From Streptomyces sp. CB02056 (GTDB lineage Bacteria; Actinomycetota; Actinomycetes; Streptomycetales; Streptomycetaceae), in contig NZ_LIPD01000007.1 in assembly GCF_001905545.1 (NCBI RefSeq), positions 186,001 through 250,000 of the forward strand: DNA of 64,000 bases, in the 5' to 3' direction. Under the pieces are notes generated by a model. The model searched no databases, had not been told where the DNA came from, and worked only from the letters and a program-made list of their open reading frames with translations. Each line of letters begins with the position of its first letter. Positions within the stretch are counted from its first letter, which is position 1. The position numbers were made by a program, and so were the translations under genes. Below are positions 14,659 through 23,725 of this stretch, piece by piece.

Positions 14659-15740
14659 TGGGCTTCGCGACGGGCGCCCCGGCAGGGGGCACCACGACGA
14701 CGACGCGGACCGCGGCGGCGCCGGGTCCCGCGGTTCAGGCTCCGACGGCTCAGGGCCCAACGACTCAGGGCCCCGCGGCTCAGGGCCCGACGCCGCAGGC
14801 CCCCACGGCTCAGGCCCTGACGGCCGCCCGGGGCGTGCTCGGCATCGACATCGGCGGCACCAAGGTGGCGCTGCGCGCCGAGGACGGCCCGCCCGGCGGG
14901 CCGGTCCGCACCGAGGAGGCCGTGCTGCGCTGGCCCGGCGCCCGGGTGGCCGGCGCCTACGCCGACTGGACAGCGCTGGCCGGCACGGTCGCCGACCTGC
15001 GCGAGCGCTGGGAGGGCGACTTCGCGGCGGTCGGGGTGGCCGTGCCCGCGACCCTCGGCCCGGACGGCCGGGTGCTCGCCTGGCCCGGCCGCCCCGACTG
15101 GCGCGGCTTCGACCTCGTCCCGGCACTGCGGCGGCTCTTCCCCGCCGCCGCCCTGGCCTGGGCGGACGACGGTGACCTCGCCGCGCTCGCCGAGGCGGTG
15201 CACGCCGGGTCCGGGCACGTGGTCTACCTGGGTGTCGGGACGGGCGTCGGCGGCGGTGTCGTGCACGGGGGCGCGCCGCTGCCGGGCCCGGGGCGCGGCT
15301 CCTGCGAGGCGGGGCACCTGATCGTCGACCGCCGGGGCCCGGTCTGCGACTGCGGGCGGCGCGGCTGCCTGCAGGCCACCGCCTCCGGTCCGGCGACCCT
15401 GCGGCGCGCGGAACTGCTGCGCGGCGCGCCGGTCGAGTACCCGGAGCTGCGGTCCGGGCTGGCCGAGGGCGCGCCGTGGGCGGTGGAGGCCGTCGAGGAG
15501 ACCTGCGCCGCGCTGGCGGCCGCGGCCGTCTCGCTCGGCGAGCTGTTCCACCCCGAACTGACCGTGCTGGGCGGCGGGTTCGCCGACGGGCTGCCCGGCT
15601 TCACGGCGCGGGTGGAGGCGCACGCCGCCGCGCTGGCCCGCCCCGGCGGCCCGGTCCCCGCGATCCGGCCGGCCGTGCTCGGCGGGCTGTCCTCGCTGCA
15701 CGGCGCCCTCGCGCTGGCGCGGCTGCAGCCTGCGGCCTGA
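14658..15740 (+). CDS. rifN: ROK-family sugar kinase, probable kanosamine 6-kinase (RifN-like)
   Basis: 360 residues starting at an ATG that overlaps the preceding TGA. The core shows the ROK ATP-binding motif GIDIGGTKVAL (near residue 57), AVPATLGPDG, and the zinc-binding CDCGRRGCLQ where most ROK proteins have a final Glu instead of Gln. RifN phosphorylates kanosamine, giving kanosamine-6-phosphate for aminoDAHP formation. The first 50 residues are an Ala/Pro/Gln/Thr-rich extension encoded by six 15-base repeats and are unlikely to be catalytic. A start closer to the core is possible, since no strong ribosome-binding site precedes the chosen ATG. Confidence 0.88.
   Translation: MGFATGAPAGGTTTTTRTAAAPGPAVQAPTAQGPTTQGPAAQGPTPQAPTAQALTAARGVLGIDIGGTKVALRAEDGPPGGPVRTEEAVLRWPGARVAGAYADWTALAGTVADLRERWEGDFAAVGVAVPATLGPDGRVLAWPGRPDWRGFDLVPALRRLFPAAALAWADDGDLAALAEAVHAGSGHVVYLGVGTGVGGGVVHGGAPLPGPGRGSCEAGHLIVDRRGPVCDCGRRGCLQATASGPATLRRAELLRGAPVEYPELRSGLAEGAPWAVEAVEETCAALAAAAVSLGELFHPELTVLGGGFADGLPGFTARVEAHAAALARPGGPVPAIRPAVLGGLSSLHGALALARLQPAA
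14733..14822 (+). repeat. Six 15-bp in-frame tandem repeats in the kinase N-terminus
   Basis: Six imperfect copies of a 15-base unit of the form GCTCAGGGCCCNACG run at 14733, 14748, 14763, 14778, 14793 and 14808. They encode five-residue Pro-Thr-Ala-Gln-Gly-like repeats ahead of the ROK domain. Because the unit is a multiple of three, copy-number change would keep the frame. Confidence 0.85.
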
Positions 15741-15816
15741 AGCCGTGCCCGTGCCCCCCACCCACCGAGCGACACCGCACCGCACACCACCTCACCGACC
15801 AGCCCTGGGAGCCGAG

Positions 15817-16881
15817 TTGACCACGACAGAAACCCTCGTCCGTACGGACGGAGGGCTGCGGCGCATCGACGTGGAGCTGGGTGAGCGCGGCTACCCGGTG
15901 CTGATCGGCCCCGGCGCCCGCCACCGGCTGGCCGGGGTGCTCGCGGGGATCGGCGCCCGCCGGGTCGCGGTGGTCAGCGCCCGGCCCGCCGAGTGGCTGC
16001 CCGACACCGGCCTCGACACCCTGGTGGTGGAGGCGAAGGACGGCGAGGAGGGCAAGTCCCTCGCCTGGGTGGCCGAACTGTGCAGCCGCTTCACCGCGTT
16101 CGGCCTGGGCCGGGCGGACGCCGTGGTCTCCTGCGGCGGCGGCACCACCACCGACGCGGTCGGGCTCGCCGCCGCGCTGTACCACCGGGGCGTGCCCGTG
16201 GTGCACCTGCCCACCTCGCTGCTGGCCCAGGTCGACGCGAGCGTCGGCGGCAAGACGGCGGTGAACCTCCCGGAGGGCAAGAACCTGGTGGGCGCGTACT
16301 GGCAGCCGTCCGCCGTGCTCTGCGACACCGACTACCTCGACACCCTCCCGCCGCGCGAACGCGTCAACGGCTACGGGGAGATCGCCCGCTGCCACTTCAT
16401 CGGCGCCGGGGACCTCCGCCACCTGCCCCTGCCCGAGCAGATCGCCGCGAGCGTCGCCCGCAAGGCCGCCGTGGTGGCCGCCGACGAGCGCGACACCGGG
16501 CTGCGGCACATCCTCAACTACGGCCACACCCTGGGCCACGCGCTGGAACGCGCCACCGACTTCCGGCTGCGCCACGGCGAGGCGGTCGGCGTCGGCACGG
16601 TCTTCGCCGGCCGGCTGGCGGGGGCGCTCGGCCGGATCGGCCCCGAGCGGGTCGCCGAGCACCACGAGGTGGTCGCCCACTACGGGCTGCCGACCGCACT
16701 GCCGCCGGAGGTCGGCACCGGGGCGCTGATCGCCCTCATGCGGCTGGACAAGAAGGCCGTCGACGGGCTCTCCTTCGTCCTGGACGGCCCGCGCGGCGCC
16801 GAACTCGTCAGCGACGTCCCCGAGCCGCTGGTCGCCCGCACGCTGGACGCCATGCCGCGCGCCGCCGCCGGGGAGGCCTGA
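15817..16881 (+). CDS. rifG: Aminodehydroquinate synthase (RifG-like)
   Basis: 354 residues from a TTG with GGGAG five bases upstream; an upstream in-frame GTG at 15745 has no such support. NAD-binding GGGTTTDAVG, LAQVDASVGGKTAVN, the metal-ligand regions and HILNYGHTLGHALE are those of dehydroquinate synthases. The segment after the ERVNG motif reads YGEIARCHF, where primary-metabolism AroB enzymes have a LAEVIKYG-like sequence. That difference, with the AHBA neighbours, argues for the aminoDAHP-specific paralogue. It converts aminoDAHP to 5-amino-5-deoxy-3-dehydroquinate. Confidence 0.9.
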   Translation: MTTTETLVRTDGGLRRIDVELGERGYPVLIGPGARHRLAGVLAGIGARRVAVVSARPAEWLPDTGLDTLVVEAKDGEEGKSLAWVAELCSRFTAFGLGRADAVVSCGGGTTTDAVGLAAALYHRGVPVVHLPTSLLAQVDASVGGKTAVNLPEGKNLVGAYWQPSAVLCDTDYLDTLPPRERVNGYGEIARCHFIGAGDLRHLPLPEQIAASVARKAAVVAADERDTGLRHILNYGHTLGHALERATDFRLRHGEAVGVGTVFAGRLAGALGRIGPERVAEHHEVVAHYGLPTALPPEVGTGALIALMRLDKKAVDGLSFVLDGPRGAELVSDVPEPLVARTLDAMPRAAAGEA

Positions 16882-16882
16882 G

Positions 16883-17761
16883 ATGTCCCTTCACCCCGAC
16901 CTGCCGACCCCCGACCTGCCGACCCCCGACGTACCGGCCCCCGACGCACCCGACGCGCCGGCCGCCCGCCCGCCGATCTCCGGCCGCACCCGGCTGTTCG
17001 CGGTGCTCGGCGACCCGGTCGCACAGGCCAAGGCGCCCGCCCTGCTCAACCCGCTGTTCGCGGCGAGCGGCGTGGACGCCGTGCTCGTCCCCGTGCACGC
17101 CCCGGCGGACCGGCTGGACGAGGTCGTCCGCGGGCTGAAGGCCGTCGCCAACCTGGACGGGCTGCTGGTCACCGTCCCGCACAAGCTGGCGATGTGCGGG
17201 CACGCCGACGAACTCAGCGACGCCGCCGCCCTGTTGGGCAGCACCAACGCGCTGCGCCGCGAGCCGGACGGCCGCTGGTACGGCGACAACTTCGACGGCG
17301 CCGGGTTCGTCCGGGGCCTGGCCGCCGCCGGGCACCACCCGGCCGGGCTGCGGGTGGCACTGGCCGGCGCCGGAGGCGCGGGGCTCGCCATCGCCGCCGC
17401 CCTGCTCGCCGAAGGGGCCGCCGCACTCACCGTGACCGATCCCGACCGGGGCCGGGTGGACGCCCTGCTGGAGCGGCTCGGCACCCGCTGGCCCGGCCGC
17501 GTGGCCGCCGCCCCGCGCCCGCCCTCCGGCGTCGACCTCGCGGTCAACGCCACCCCGCTGGGCCTGGACCCGGCCGACCCGCTCCCCTTCGACCCGGGAC
17601 CACTGGCGCCCGGCGCGCTGGTCGCCGACATCATCATGACGCCCGCCGAGACCCCGCTGCTGCGCACCGCCGCCGCCCTCGGCCTCGCCACCCACCCCGG
17701 CATCCACATGCTCGCCGAGCAGCTGCCGCTCTACCGCTCCTTCTTCCGCCTTCCGGGGTGA
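16883..17761 (+). CDS. rifI: Shikimate dehydrogenase-family protein, probable aminoquinate dehydrogenase (RifI-like)
   Basis: 292 residues, ATG one base after the preceding stop. The core has the substrate-domain VLGDPVAQAKAP near the N-terminus, VTVPHK with the catalytic Lys, GAGGAGLAIAAAL for NADP and NATPLGL, as in AroE-fold enzymes. RifI homologues in AHBA cassettes act on aminoshikimate/aminoquinate and may recycle side products; their role is not essential for AHBA itself. The first 35 residues are a Pro/Asp-rich repeat (LPTPD-type) absent from typical family members. It is the last gene of the plus-strand AHBA operon. Confidence 0.87.
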   Translation: MSLHPDLPTPDLPTPDVPAPDAPDAPAARPPISGRTRLFAVLGDPVAQAKAPALLNPLFAASGVDAVLVPVHAPADRLDEVVRGLKAVANLDGLLVTVPHKLAMCGHADELSDAAALLGSTNALRREPDGRWYGDNFDGAGFVRGLAAAGHHPAGLRVALAGAGGAGLAIAAALLAEGAAALTVTDPDRGRVDALLERLGTRWPGRVAAAPRPPSGVDLAVNATPLGLDPADPLPFDPGPLAPGALVADIIMTPAETPLLRTAAALGLATHPGIHMLAEQLPLYRSFFRLPG

Positions 17762-17886
17762 TCCCCCGTCCCTCCGGAGCCGGCCGACCCCGTGGCCGTT
17801 CCCTCCCCCATCCCCGCAAACGATCCAAACGATCATCCCACCGGCCGGTCGCCACCGACCTGACCACGCCTGATAGCGTGCCATCG

Positions 17887-18062
17887 CCGTGGTGTTCGGG
17901 AAACCGGTCTGAGTCCGGTGCGGCCCTCGCCACTGTTGCCGCGGAGTTCCGCGGCCCTCGCTGACCGGCTTTCGCCAGCGGTCAGGGCCACTGGGCGGGC
18001 TGGGAGAGCCGCTCGGGAAGGTCGGTCGCGGCGTGTTGATGCGGAAGCCAGGAGACCGGCCA
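17887..18062 (+). promoter_or_regulatory. Cobalamin riboswitch, full-length class, upstream of btuFCD
   Basis: The conserved skeleton is visible in order: CGGGAAACCGGTCTGAGTCC (17897 on), CGCCACTGTTGCCGCGGAG, GGGCCACTGGG, CTCGGGAAGG and a B12-box-like GGAAGCCAGGAGACCGGCC (18042-18060). The next gene begins at 18099. A TAGCGT element at 17874-17879 could be the -10. The RNA should repress the uptake operon when adenosylcobalamin is plentiful. Confidence 0.93.
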
Positions 18063-18098
18063 CGGCGCGACATGTTCCACGAGGGTTTTGGAGAACAC

Positions 18099-19178
18099 GT
18101 GCCCAGCGGTCAGCCGTACCCGCATCCGGTCCGATCCATACGTTCCACGCGCTCCATGCGTCCCGTACATCCCGTACGTCCCACAGGTCCGACACGCGTC
18201 GGCCGGGCCGTCGCGGCCCTGCTGTTCGTCGGCGTGCTCGGAGGCTGCGCGGGCGCCCCCGCGCCCGCCGCGTCCGGCGGGGCGACCGGAAGTGCCGCGC
18301 CGGTCAGCGTGGACAACTGCGGGACCACCGTGACGGTCGGCGCGCCGCCCGAGCGGCTGGTGACGCTCAACCAGGGTGCCACCGAGGTGGCCCTGGCCCT
18401 CGGCCTACAGTCCCGCATGGCCGGTACCGCCTACCTCGACGACTCCGTCCCGGAGAAGTGGAAGGCCGCCTACGACTCCGTCCCGGTGCTCTCCAAGAAG
18501 TACCCGACGAAGGAGAACCTCCTCGCGGCCCGTCCCGACTTCCTGTACGCCTCCTACTCCACCGCGTTCACCGACAAGGTCGCGGGCACCCGGGAGGAGC
18601 TGCGCGGCCAGGGCGTCCCGTCGTACCTGTCCCCGTTCGGCTGCTCGGACAAGAACCAGGTGCCGCCGACGACCTGGCAGGCGGCGTGGGGCGAGCTGAA
18701 CGACGTCGCCAAGGTCTTCGGCGTCCCGGAGCGGGCCGCCGCGATCCAGCGGCAGCAGGAGCAGCAGCTGGCGCAGTTCACGGCGACGGCCGCGGGCAAG
18801 GGCCTGAAGGTCCTGTGGTTCGACTCGGACACCAAGACGCCGTACGTCGGCACCGGCCAGGGCGGCCCCCAACTCGTGCTCGACGCCGTGGGCGCCCGCA
18901 ACGTCTTCGGGGACCTGCCCGGCAGCTGGCAGAACGTGAGCTGGGAGAAGGTCGTCGCGGCGGACCCGGACGCCATCGTGGTCGCGGACGCCGACTGGGA
19001 CACCGCCCAGTCCAAGATCGACTACCTGGAGAACGACCCGGTCCTGAGCAGGCTCACCGCCGTGCAGCGCAAGGCCTTCGTGACGGTGCCGTTCTCCGAG
19101 TCGACCCCCGGCGTGCTGCTCGCCGACGGTGCCGCCCGGGTGTCCGACGGGCTGGGCCGACTGCACCCGGCTTCATGA
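18099..19178 (+). CDS. btuF: Corrinoid ABC transporter substrate-binding lipoprotein
   Basis: 359 residues from GTG 18099, which has GGAG five bases upstream; ATG 18072 overlaps the riboswitch end and has no ribosome-binding site. The signal segment ends in a lipobox (VGVLGGC, Cys 50). The rest is a cluster-A-type periplasmic binding fold (RLVTLNQGATEVALALGL; later WFDSDTKTPYVGTGQGGP) as in BtuF and siderophore-binding proteins. The riboswitch upstream and the CbiX protein downstream argue for vitamin B12 or a precursor as ligand. The N-terminus before the hydrophobic core is unusually long and rich in Arg, Pro, Ser and His. Confidence 0.88.
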   Translation: MPSGQPYPHPVRSIRSTRSMRPVHPVRPTGPTRVGRAVAALLFVGVLGGCAGAPAPAASGGATGSAAPVSVDNCGTTVTVGAPPERLVTLNQGATEVALALGLQSRMAGTAYLDDSVPEKWKAAYDSVPVLSKKYPTKENLLAARPDFLYASYSTAFTDKVAGTREELRGQGVPSYLSPFGCSDKNQVPPTTWQAAWGELNDVAKVFGVPERAAAIQRQQEQQLAQFTATAAGKGLKVLWFDSDTKTPYVGTGQGGPQLVLDAVGARNVFGDLPGSWQNVSWEKVVAADPDAIVVADADWDTAQSKIDYLENDPVLSRLTAVQRKAFVTVPFSESTPGVLLADGAARVSDGLGRLHPAS

Positions 19179-20250
19179 CCACCGCGCCCCACCCCGTCGT
19201 GCGGCCCGCTGGTCCGGGCCGCGCGACGGCGGCCCTGGCCGTCGCCGCGGCCCTGCTCCTGAGCACCCTGCTCCTCGGCCTGGCCGTGGGCTCGCAGCAC
19301 GAGTCGGTCGGAACGGTGATCGAGGTCGTGGCGCGCCGTCTCGGGCTGGGCGACCCGCCTGTGACGCTGCTGGACGACCAGATCGTCTGGCAGCTGCGGC
19401 TGCCCCGGGTGCTGGGAGCGGCCGCCACCGGCGCCGGCCTCGCGGTCTGCGGCGCGGTGCTGCAGACGCTGACCGGGAACGACCTGGCCGATCCCTTCCT
19501 GCTCGGGATCTCGGACGGAGCCGCCGCCGGCGCGGTCACCGTGATCGTCCTCGGCGTCGGCGTGACCGGCGCCGTGGGCACCGGCGCGGTGGCGACGGCG
19601 GCCTTCGCCGGCGCCCTGCTCGCCGCCGCCGTCGTCCTGGCCCTGGCCGGCGCCCGAACCCGGTCGCTGCCCACCGCCCGGACCGTGCTCGCCGGCATCG
19701 CGGTCGGCCAGATGTGCGGGGCCTACACCTCGTTCGTGGTGATGGTCCTCGGGGACCGCGACGCGGCGCGCGGTGTCATGGAGTGGACGCTGGGCTCGGT
19801 CGCCGGCGTGCGGTGGCCCACCGCCGTCTTCCTGCTGGCGGTCGCGCTGGTGGGTGTCACGGTCCTGGCCTCCTCGGCCCGCGACCTGGACGCCTTCGCC
19901 TTCGGCGAGACCGCCGCCCGCTCCCTCGGCGTCCACGTCGAGCGCACCCGCTGGGTCCTCGTCGCCACCGCCGCGCTGGTGACCGCGTGCCTGGTCGCCA
20001 ACACCGGCGTCATCGGGTTCCTCGGCCTGGTCGTCCCGCACGTGGTCCGCCTCGTCTGCGGCCCGCGCCACGCCCTCCTGCTGCCCGTGTCGGCGCTGGT
20101 CGGCGCGTCCCTCCTGGTGGGCAGCGACGTCGTGGCGCGCTCGGTCCTCCCCGACCGGGAGATCCCCGTCGGCGTCGTCACGGCCGGGCTCGGAGCGCCG
20201 TTCTTCGCCTGGCTGCTGTGGCGCCAGGGGCGGGCCGACGGGAGGGCGCA

Positions 20251-20254
<4 letters not shown>
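19175..20254 (+). CDS. btuC: FecCD/BtuC-family ABC transporter permease
   Basis: 359 residues starting in an ATGA overlap with the lipoprotein gene. Around ten hydrophobic segments are visible. The family signatures include RLPRVLGAAATGAGLAVCGA near residue 75, GNDLADPFLLGISDGAAAGA, and the cytoplasmic loop GVIGFLGLVVPHVVRL that docks with the ATPase. It forms the membrane channel for the corrinoid importer. The family also carries ferric siderophores; the cobalamin assignment rests on the riboswitch and operon partners. Confidence 0.9.
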
Positions 20255-21062
<808 letters not shown>

Positions 21063-21066
<4 letters not shown>

Positions 21067-21806
21067 CCTCCCCCGCCCCGGACGCCCCCGCCCCCCGCAG
21101 TGCCGTGGTCCTGGTCGGCATGTCGGCCGGGGAGGCCGTCCGTCGTGACGAACTCCTCCGGGCGGCGGCCTCGCACCGGGCCTCGATCGCGTTCCTGCAG
21201 CTGGCGGACCCGTCCCTGTCGGCCGAGCTGACCAGGCTGGCCGACGCGGGCACCGAGACCGTGGTCCTGGTCGGCGTCCGCCTCACGGCTTCCGGCCCGG
21301 GCCAGTCCTGGCTCCGGCGGATCGCCGCGTACTGGTGGCGCGAGCGCGCGGGCCACCGTCCCGAACTCCTCGTCGCCACCCGCCTCGCCGACTCGCCGGA
21401 CGCGGTCGCCACGGTGGCCGCGGCGACGAAGGCCGTCACCGGCGCGGAGCCCGGCCTCATGTCCGCGGCCTGGGAGGACGTGCCCGGCCACCGGCACCAG
21501 GTCATGGTGTGCCGCGGCCCGCGCTGCGCGGCCAAGGGCGTGGAGGAAGGACTGCGCGCCCTGGTCCAGGGACTGACCGAGCAGGGCCTCGGCGACGACG
21601 ACGTGCTCGTCACCCAGACGGGCTGCCAGTTCCCCTGCAACCAGGCCCCCGTCATCAGCGTCCAGCCGGACGACGTCTGGTACGGGAACGTCGACCCGGC
21701 CGCCGCCGCCCTCATCGTCACCGAGCACCTCGCCGGCGGACGACCGCTCGAGTCCCACCGGCTCCCCCGCCACCGGAAGCAGCAGCCGGACCACCACGAC
21801 GACTGA
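21063..21806 (+). CDS. CbiX-like chelatase domain fused to thioredoxin-fold [2Fe-2S] ferredoxin
   Basis: 247 residues, ATG overlapping the ATPase TGA. The N-terminal half (about 15-135) has the sirohydrochlorin chelatase-like pattern VLVGMSAGEAVRRDELLRAA and the VLVGVRLTASGP segment of CbiX proteins. The C-terminal half (about 145-235) has CRGPRCAAKG and TGCQFPCNQAPV, four cysteines in the arrangement of thioredoxin-like [2Fe-2S] ferredoxins. Under the riboswitch it may handle cobalt or reduce incoming corrinoids. The CbiX half lacks the usual His-rich metal site near its start, so chelatase activity is uncertain. Confidence 0.75.
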
Positions 21807-21889
21807 CCGCGGCCACCGGCCCGGGACCTCCGTTCCCGGCCCACGGCAACGTGCCCGCGCCGGCCTGCCGGGCTCGGCCGACGTCGACC

Positions 21890-21935
21890 ACGGGAGCGAC
21901 GGTCCGTACCGCGTGGTACGGACCGTCGCTCCCGT
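21890..21935 (+). terminator. Strong hairpin terminator after the btuFCD operon
   Basis: A perfect 21-base inverted repeat (21890-21910 and 21915-21935) with a four-base GCGT loop lies 84 bases after the last gene. There is no T-run, which is common for actinomycete terminators. Confidence 0.85.
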
Positions 21936-22060
21936 CGTTGCCGACGCCGCGCACCGGCGCGGGCGGCCACGCTCCGCGACCCCTCCGGCGGAGCACCCCC
22001 GGGCGCGCGGCCAGGGCGGCGGCGGTAGGACGGATACGGACCCGGCCGGGAGGAGTGTCC

Positions 22061-22318
22061 GTGAAGATCGTCGTCGACCTCAACCGCTGCCAGGGCTACG
22101 CGCAGTGCGCGTTCCTCGCGCCCCGGGTGTTCGAGCTGCACGGGGAGGAGGCCCTGATGTACACCCCGCAGCCTCCCGTCGAGCAGCGGGAGCGCGTCCT
22201 GCGGGCCGCGGCGGCGTGTCCGGTGCAGGCCATCCTGGTCGAGGACCGCGCCGAAGCCGGGGCCGAAGCCGCCGGTCCAGACAGCCCGGGCGGGGAGGGC
22301 CGGTCCGGTGTGCGGTGA
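22061..22318 (+). CDS. Small P450-partner ferredoxin
   Basis: 85 residues from GTG 22061 with GGGAGGAG six bases upstream; GTG 22055 is too close to that site. The cluster ligands are CQGYAQC and a distant CPVQAI, the pattern of single-cluster [3Fe-4S]/[4Fe-4S] ferredoxins that feed bacterial P450s. The tail is Ala/Glu/Gly-rich. It overlaps the reductase gene by 11 bases, and the P450 follows, so a complete electron chain is encoded. Confidence 0.92.
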   Translation: MKIVVDLNRCQGYAQCAFLAPRVFELHGEEALMYTPQPPVEQRERVLRAAAACPVQAILVEDRAEAGAEAAGPDSPGGEGRSGVR

Positions 22319-23675
22319 CCTCCGGAGCGGCCGGATCGTCGTCGTCGGCGCCTCGCTGGCCGGGCTGCGCGCCGCGGAGACGCTGCGCGACGAGGGCTTC
22401 GCCGGGCGGCTGACCGTGGTCGGCGAGGAGCGCCGCCCCCCGTACGACCGTCCGCCGCTGTCCAAGCAGGTGCTGCTCGGGCGGGTGCGCGCCGAGGAGA
22501 CCGCGCTGCCGCGCCGCCGCGAGGTGGACGCGGACTGGCGGCTCGGCGTCCGCGCGACCGGCGTGGACGGGGCGGCCAGGCAGGTGCTGCTCGCGACCGG
22601 CGAACGGCTGCCCTACGACCGGCTGCTGATCGCGACGGGCACCCGGGCCAGGCCCTGGCCGGACCCCGCGCAGGCCGCCCTCGACGGGGTGTTCACCCTG
22701 CGCACCGCCGACGACGCGGCCGGGCTGGCCGAGCGGCTGGCGGCCGGCCCTCGGCGGGTGCTGGTGATCGGTGCCGGGTTCACCGGCTCCGAGATCGCCT
22801 CCGCCTGCCGGGAACGCGGCGTGGCGGTGACGGTCGCGGAGCGCGGCCCCGCCCCGCTGGTCGGCGCCCTCGGCGGGGCCTTCGGCGCCTTCGCGGCCAG
22901 GGTCCAGCGCGCCCACGGGGTCGACCTGCGCTGCGGGGTGACCGTCACCGCGCTCCACGGCCGGGACGGTCGGCTCACCGGCGCCGAGCTCTCCGACGGC
23001 AGCCGGATCGAGGCGGACGTCGCCGTGGTCGCCCTGGGGGCCGTCCGCAACACCGAGTGGCTGGCCGACTCCGGGCTCGCCGCCGGTCGACGCGGCATCG
23101 CCTGCGACGCCGGCTGCCGTGCCTTCGACATGTACGGGATCGTCACCGACGACGTCTTCGTCGCGGGCGACGTCGCCCGCTTCCCGCACCCGCTCTTCGA
23201 GTACCAGCTGCTCTCCCTCGAACACTGGGGCAACGCGGTCGCCCAGGCCGCGGTGGCGGCCCACAACATGGTCAACCCGGGGCCGCGCCGGCTGCCGCAC
23301 CTGAGCGTGCCCGCCTTCTGGTCCAGCCAGTTCGGCCTCAACATCAAGTCCGTCGGCGTGCCGACCTTCTCCGACCACGTGGTGGTCGCCCAGGGCTCGC
23401 CGGAGGAGCGGCGGTTCGTCGCGGTCTACGGGTACCGGGGCCGGATCACGGCCGCCGTGAGCGTGAACCGGGCCAAGTGGCTGGAGCACTACCAGGGGCT
23501 GATCGAGACCGCCGCCCCGTTCCCGCCCGCCTGGGTCGGCGTGGAGCCACCGCCCTCCCGCACCCCCGTCCCGTCCGACGTGCCCGATCCGAAGGTGCTC
23601 TCGCACGGTCCCACCGTCGCGCTCACCGGTCACCTGCCCGACCGGCGGCTGACCTTTCGGCGCTGGGACGGCTGA
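22308..23675 (+). CDS. FAD-dependent ferredoxin reductase
   Basis: 455 residues from a GTG with GGGGAGGG eight bases upstream. An N-terminal FAD fold (IVVVGASLAGLRAAETL), the PPYDRPPLSK motif of rubredoxin/putidaredoxin reductases, a second NAD fold (VLVIGAGFTGSEIA) and the FAD-closing DDVFVAGDVA are in order. The family's usual length is about 410; the extra C-terminal residues are Pro-rich and end in a RLTFRRWDG tail. It should pass electrons from NAD(P)H to the overlapping ferredoxin gene product and then to the P450. Confidence 0.93.
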   Translation: MCGDLRSGRIVVVGASLAGLRAAETLRDEGFAGRLTVVGEERRPPYDRPPLSKQVLLGRVRAEETALPRRREVDADWRLGVRATGVDGAARQVLLATGERLPYDRLLIATGTRARPWPDPAQAALDGVFTLRTADDAAGLAERLAAGPRRVLVIGAGFTGSEIASACRERGVAVTVAERGPAPLVGALGGAFGAFAARVQRAHGVDLRCGVTVTALHGRDGRLTGAELSDGSRIEADVAVVALGAVRNTEWLADSGLAAGRRGIACDAGCRAFDMYGIVTDDVFVAGDVARFPHPLFEYQLLSLEHWGNAVAQAAVAAHNMVNPGPRRLPHLSVPAFWSSQFGLNIKSVGVPTFSDHVVVAQGSPEERRFVAVYGYRGRITAAVSVNRAKWLEHYQGLIETAAPFPPAWVGVEPPPSRTPVPSDVPDPKVLSHGPTVALTGHLPDRRLTFRRWDG

Positions 23676-23725
23676 GCACCGTCCCGGCGCCGCGGACCGC
23701 CGCCGCCACCCCCGAGGAGCCCGCC

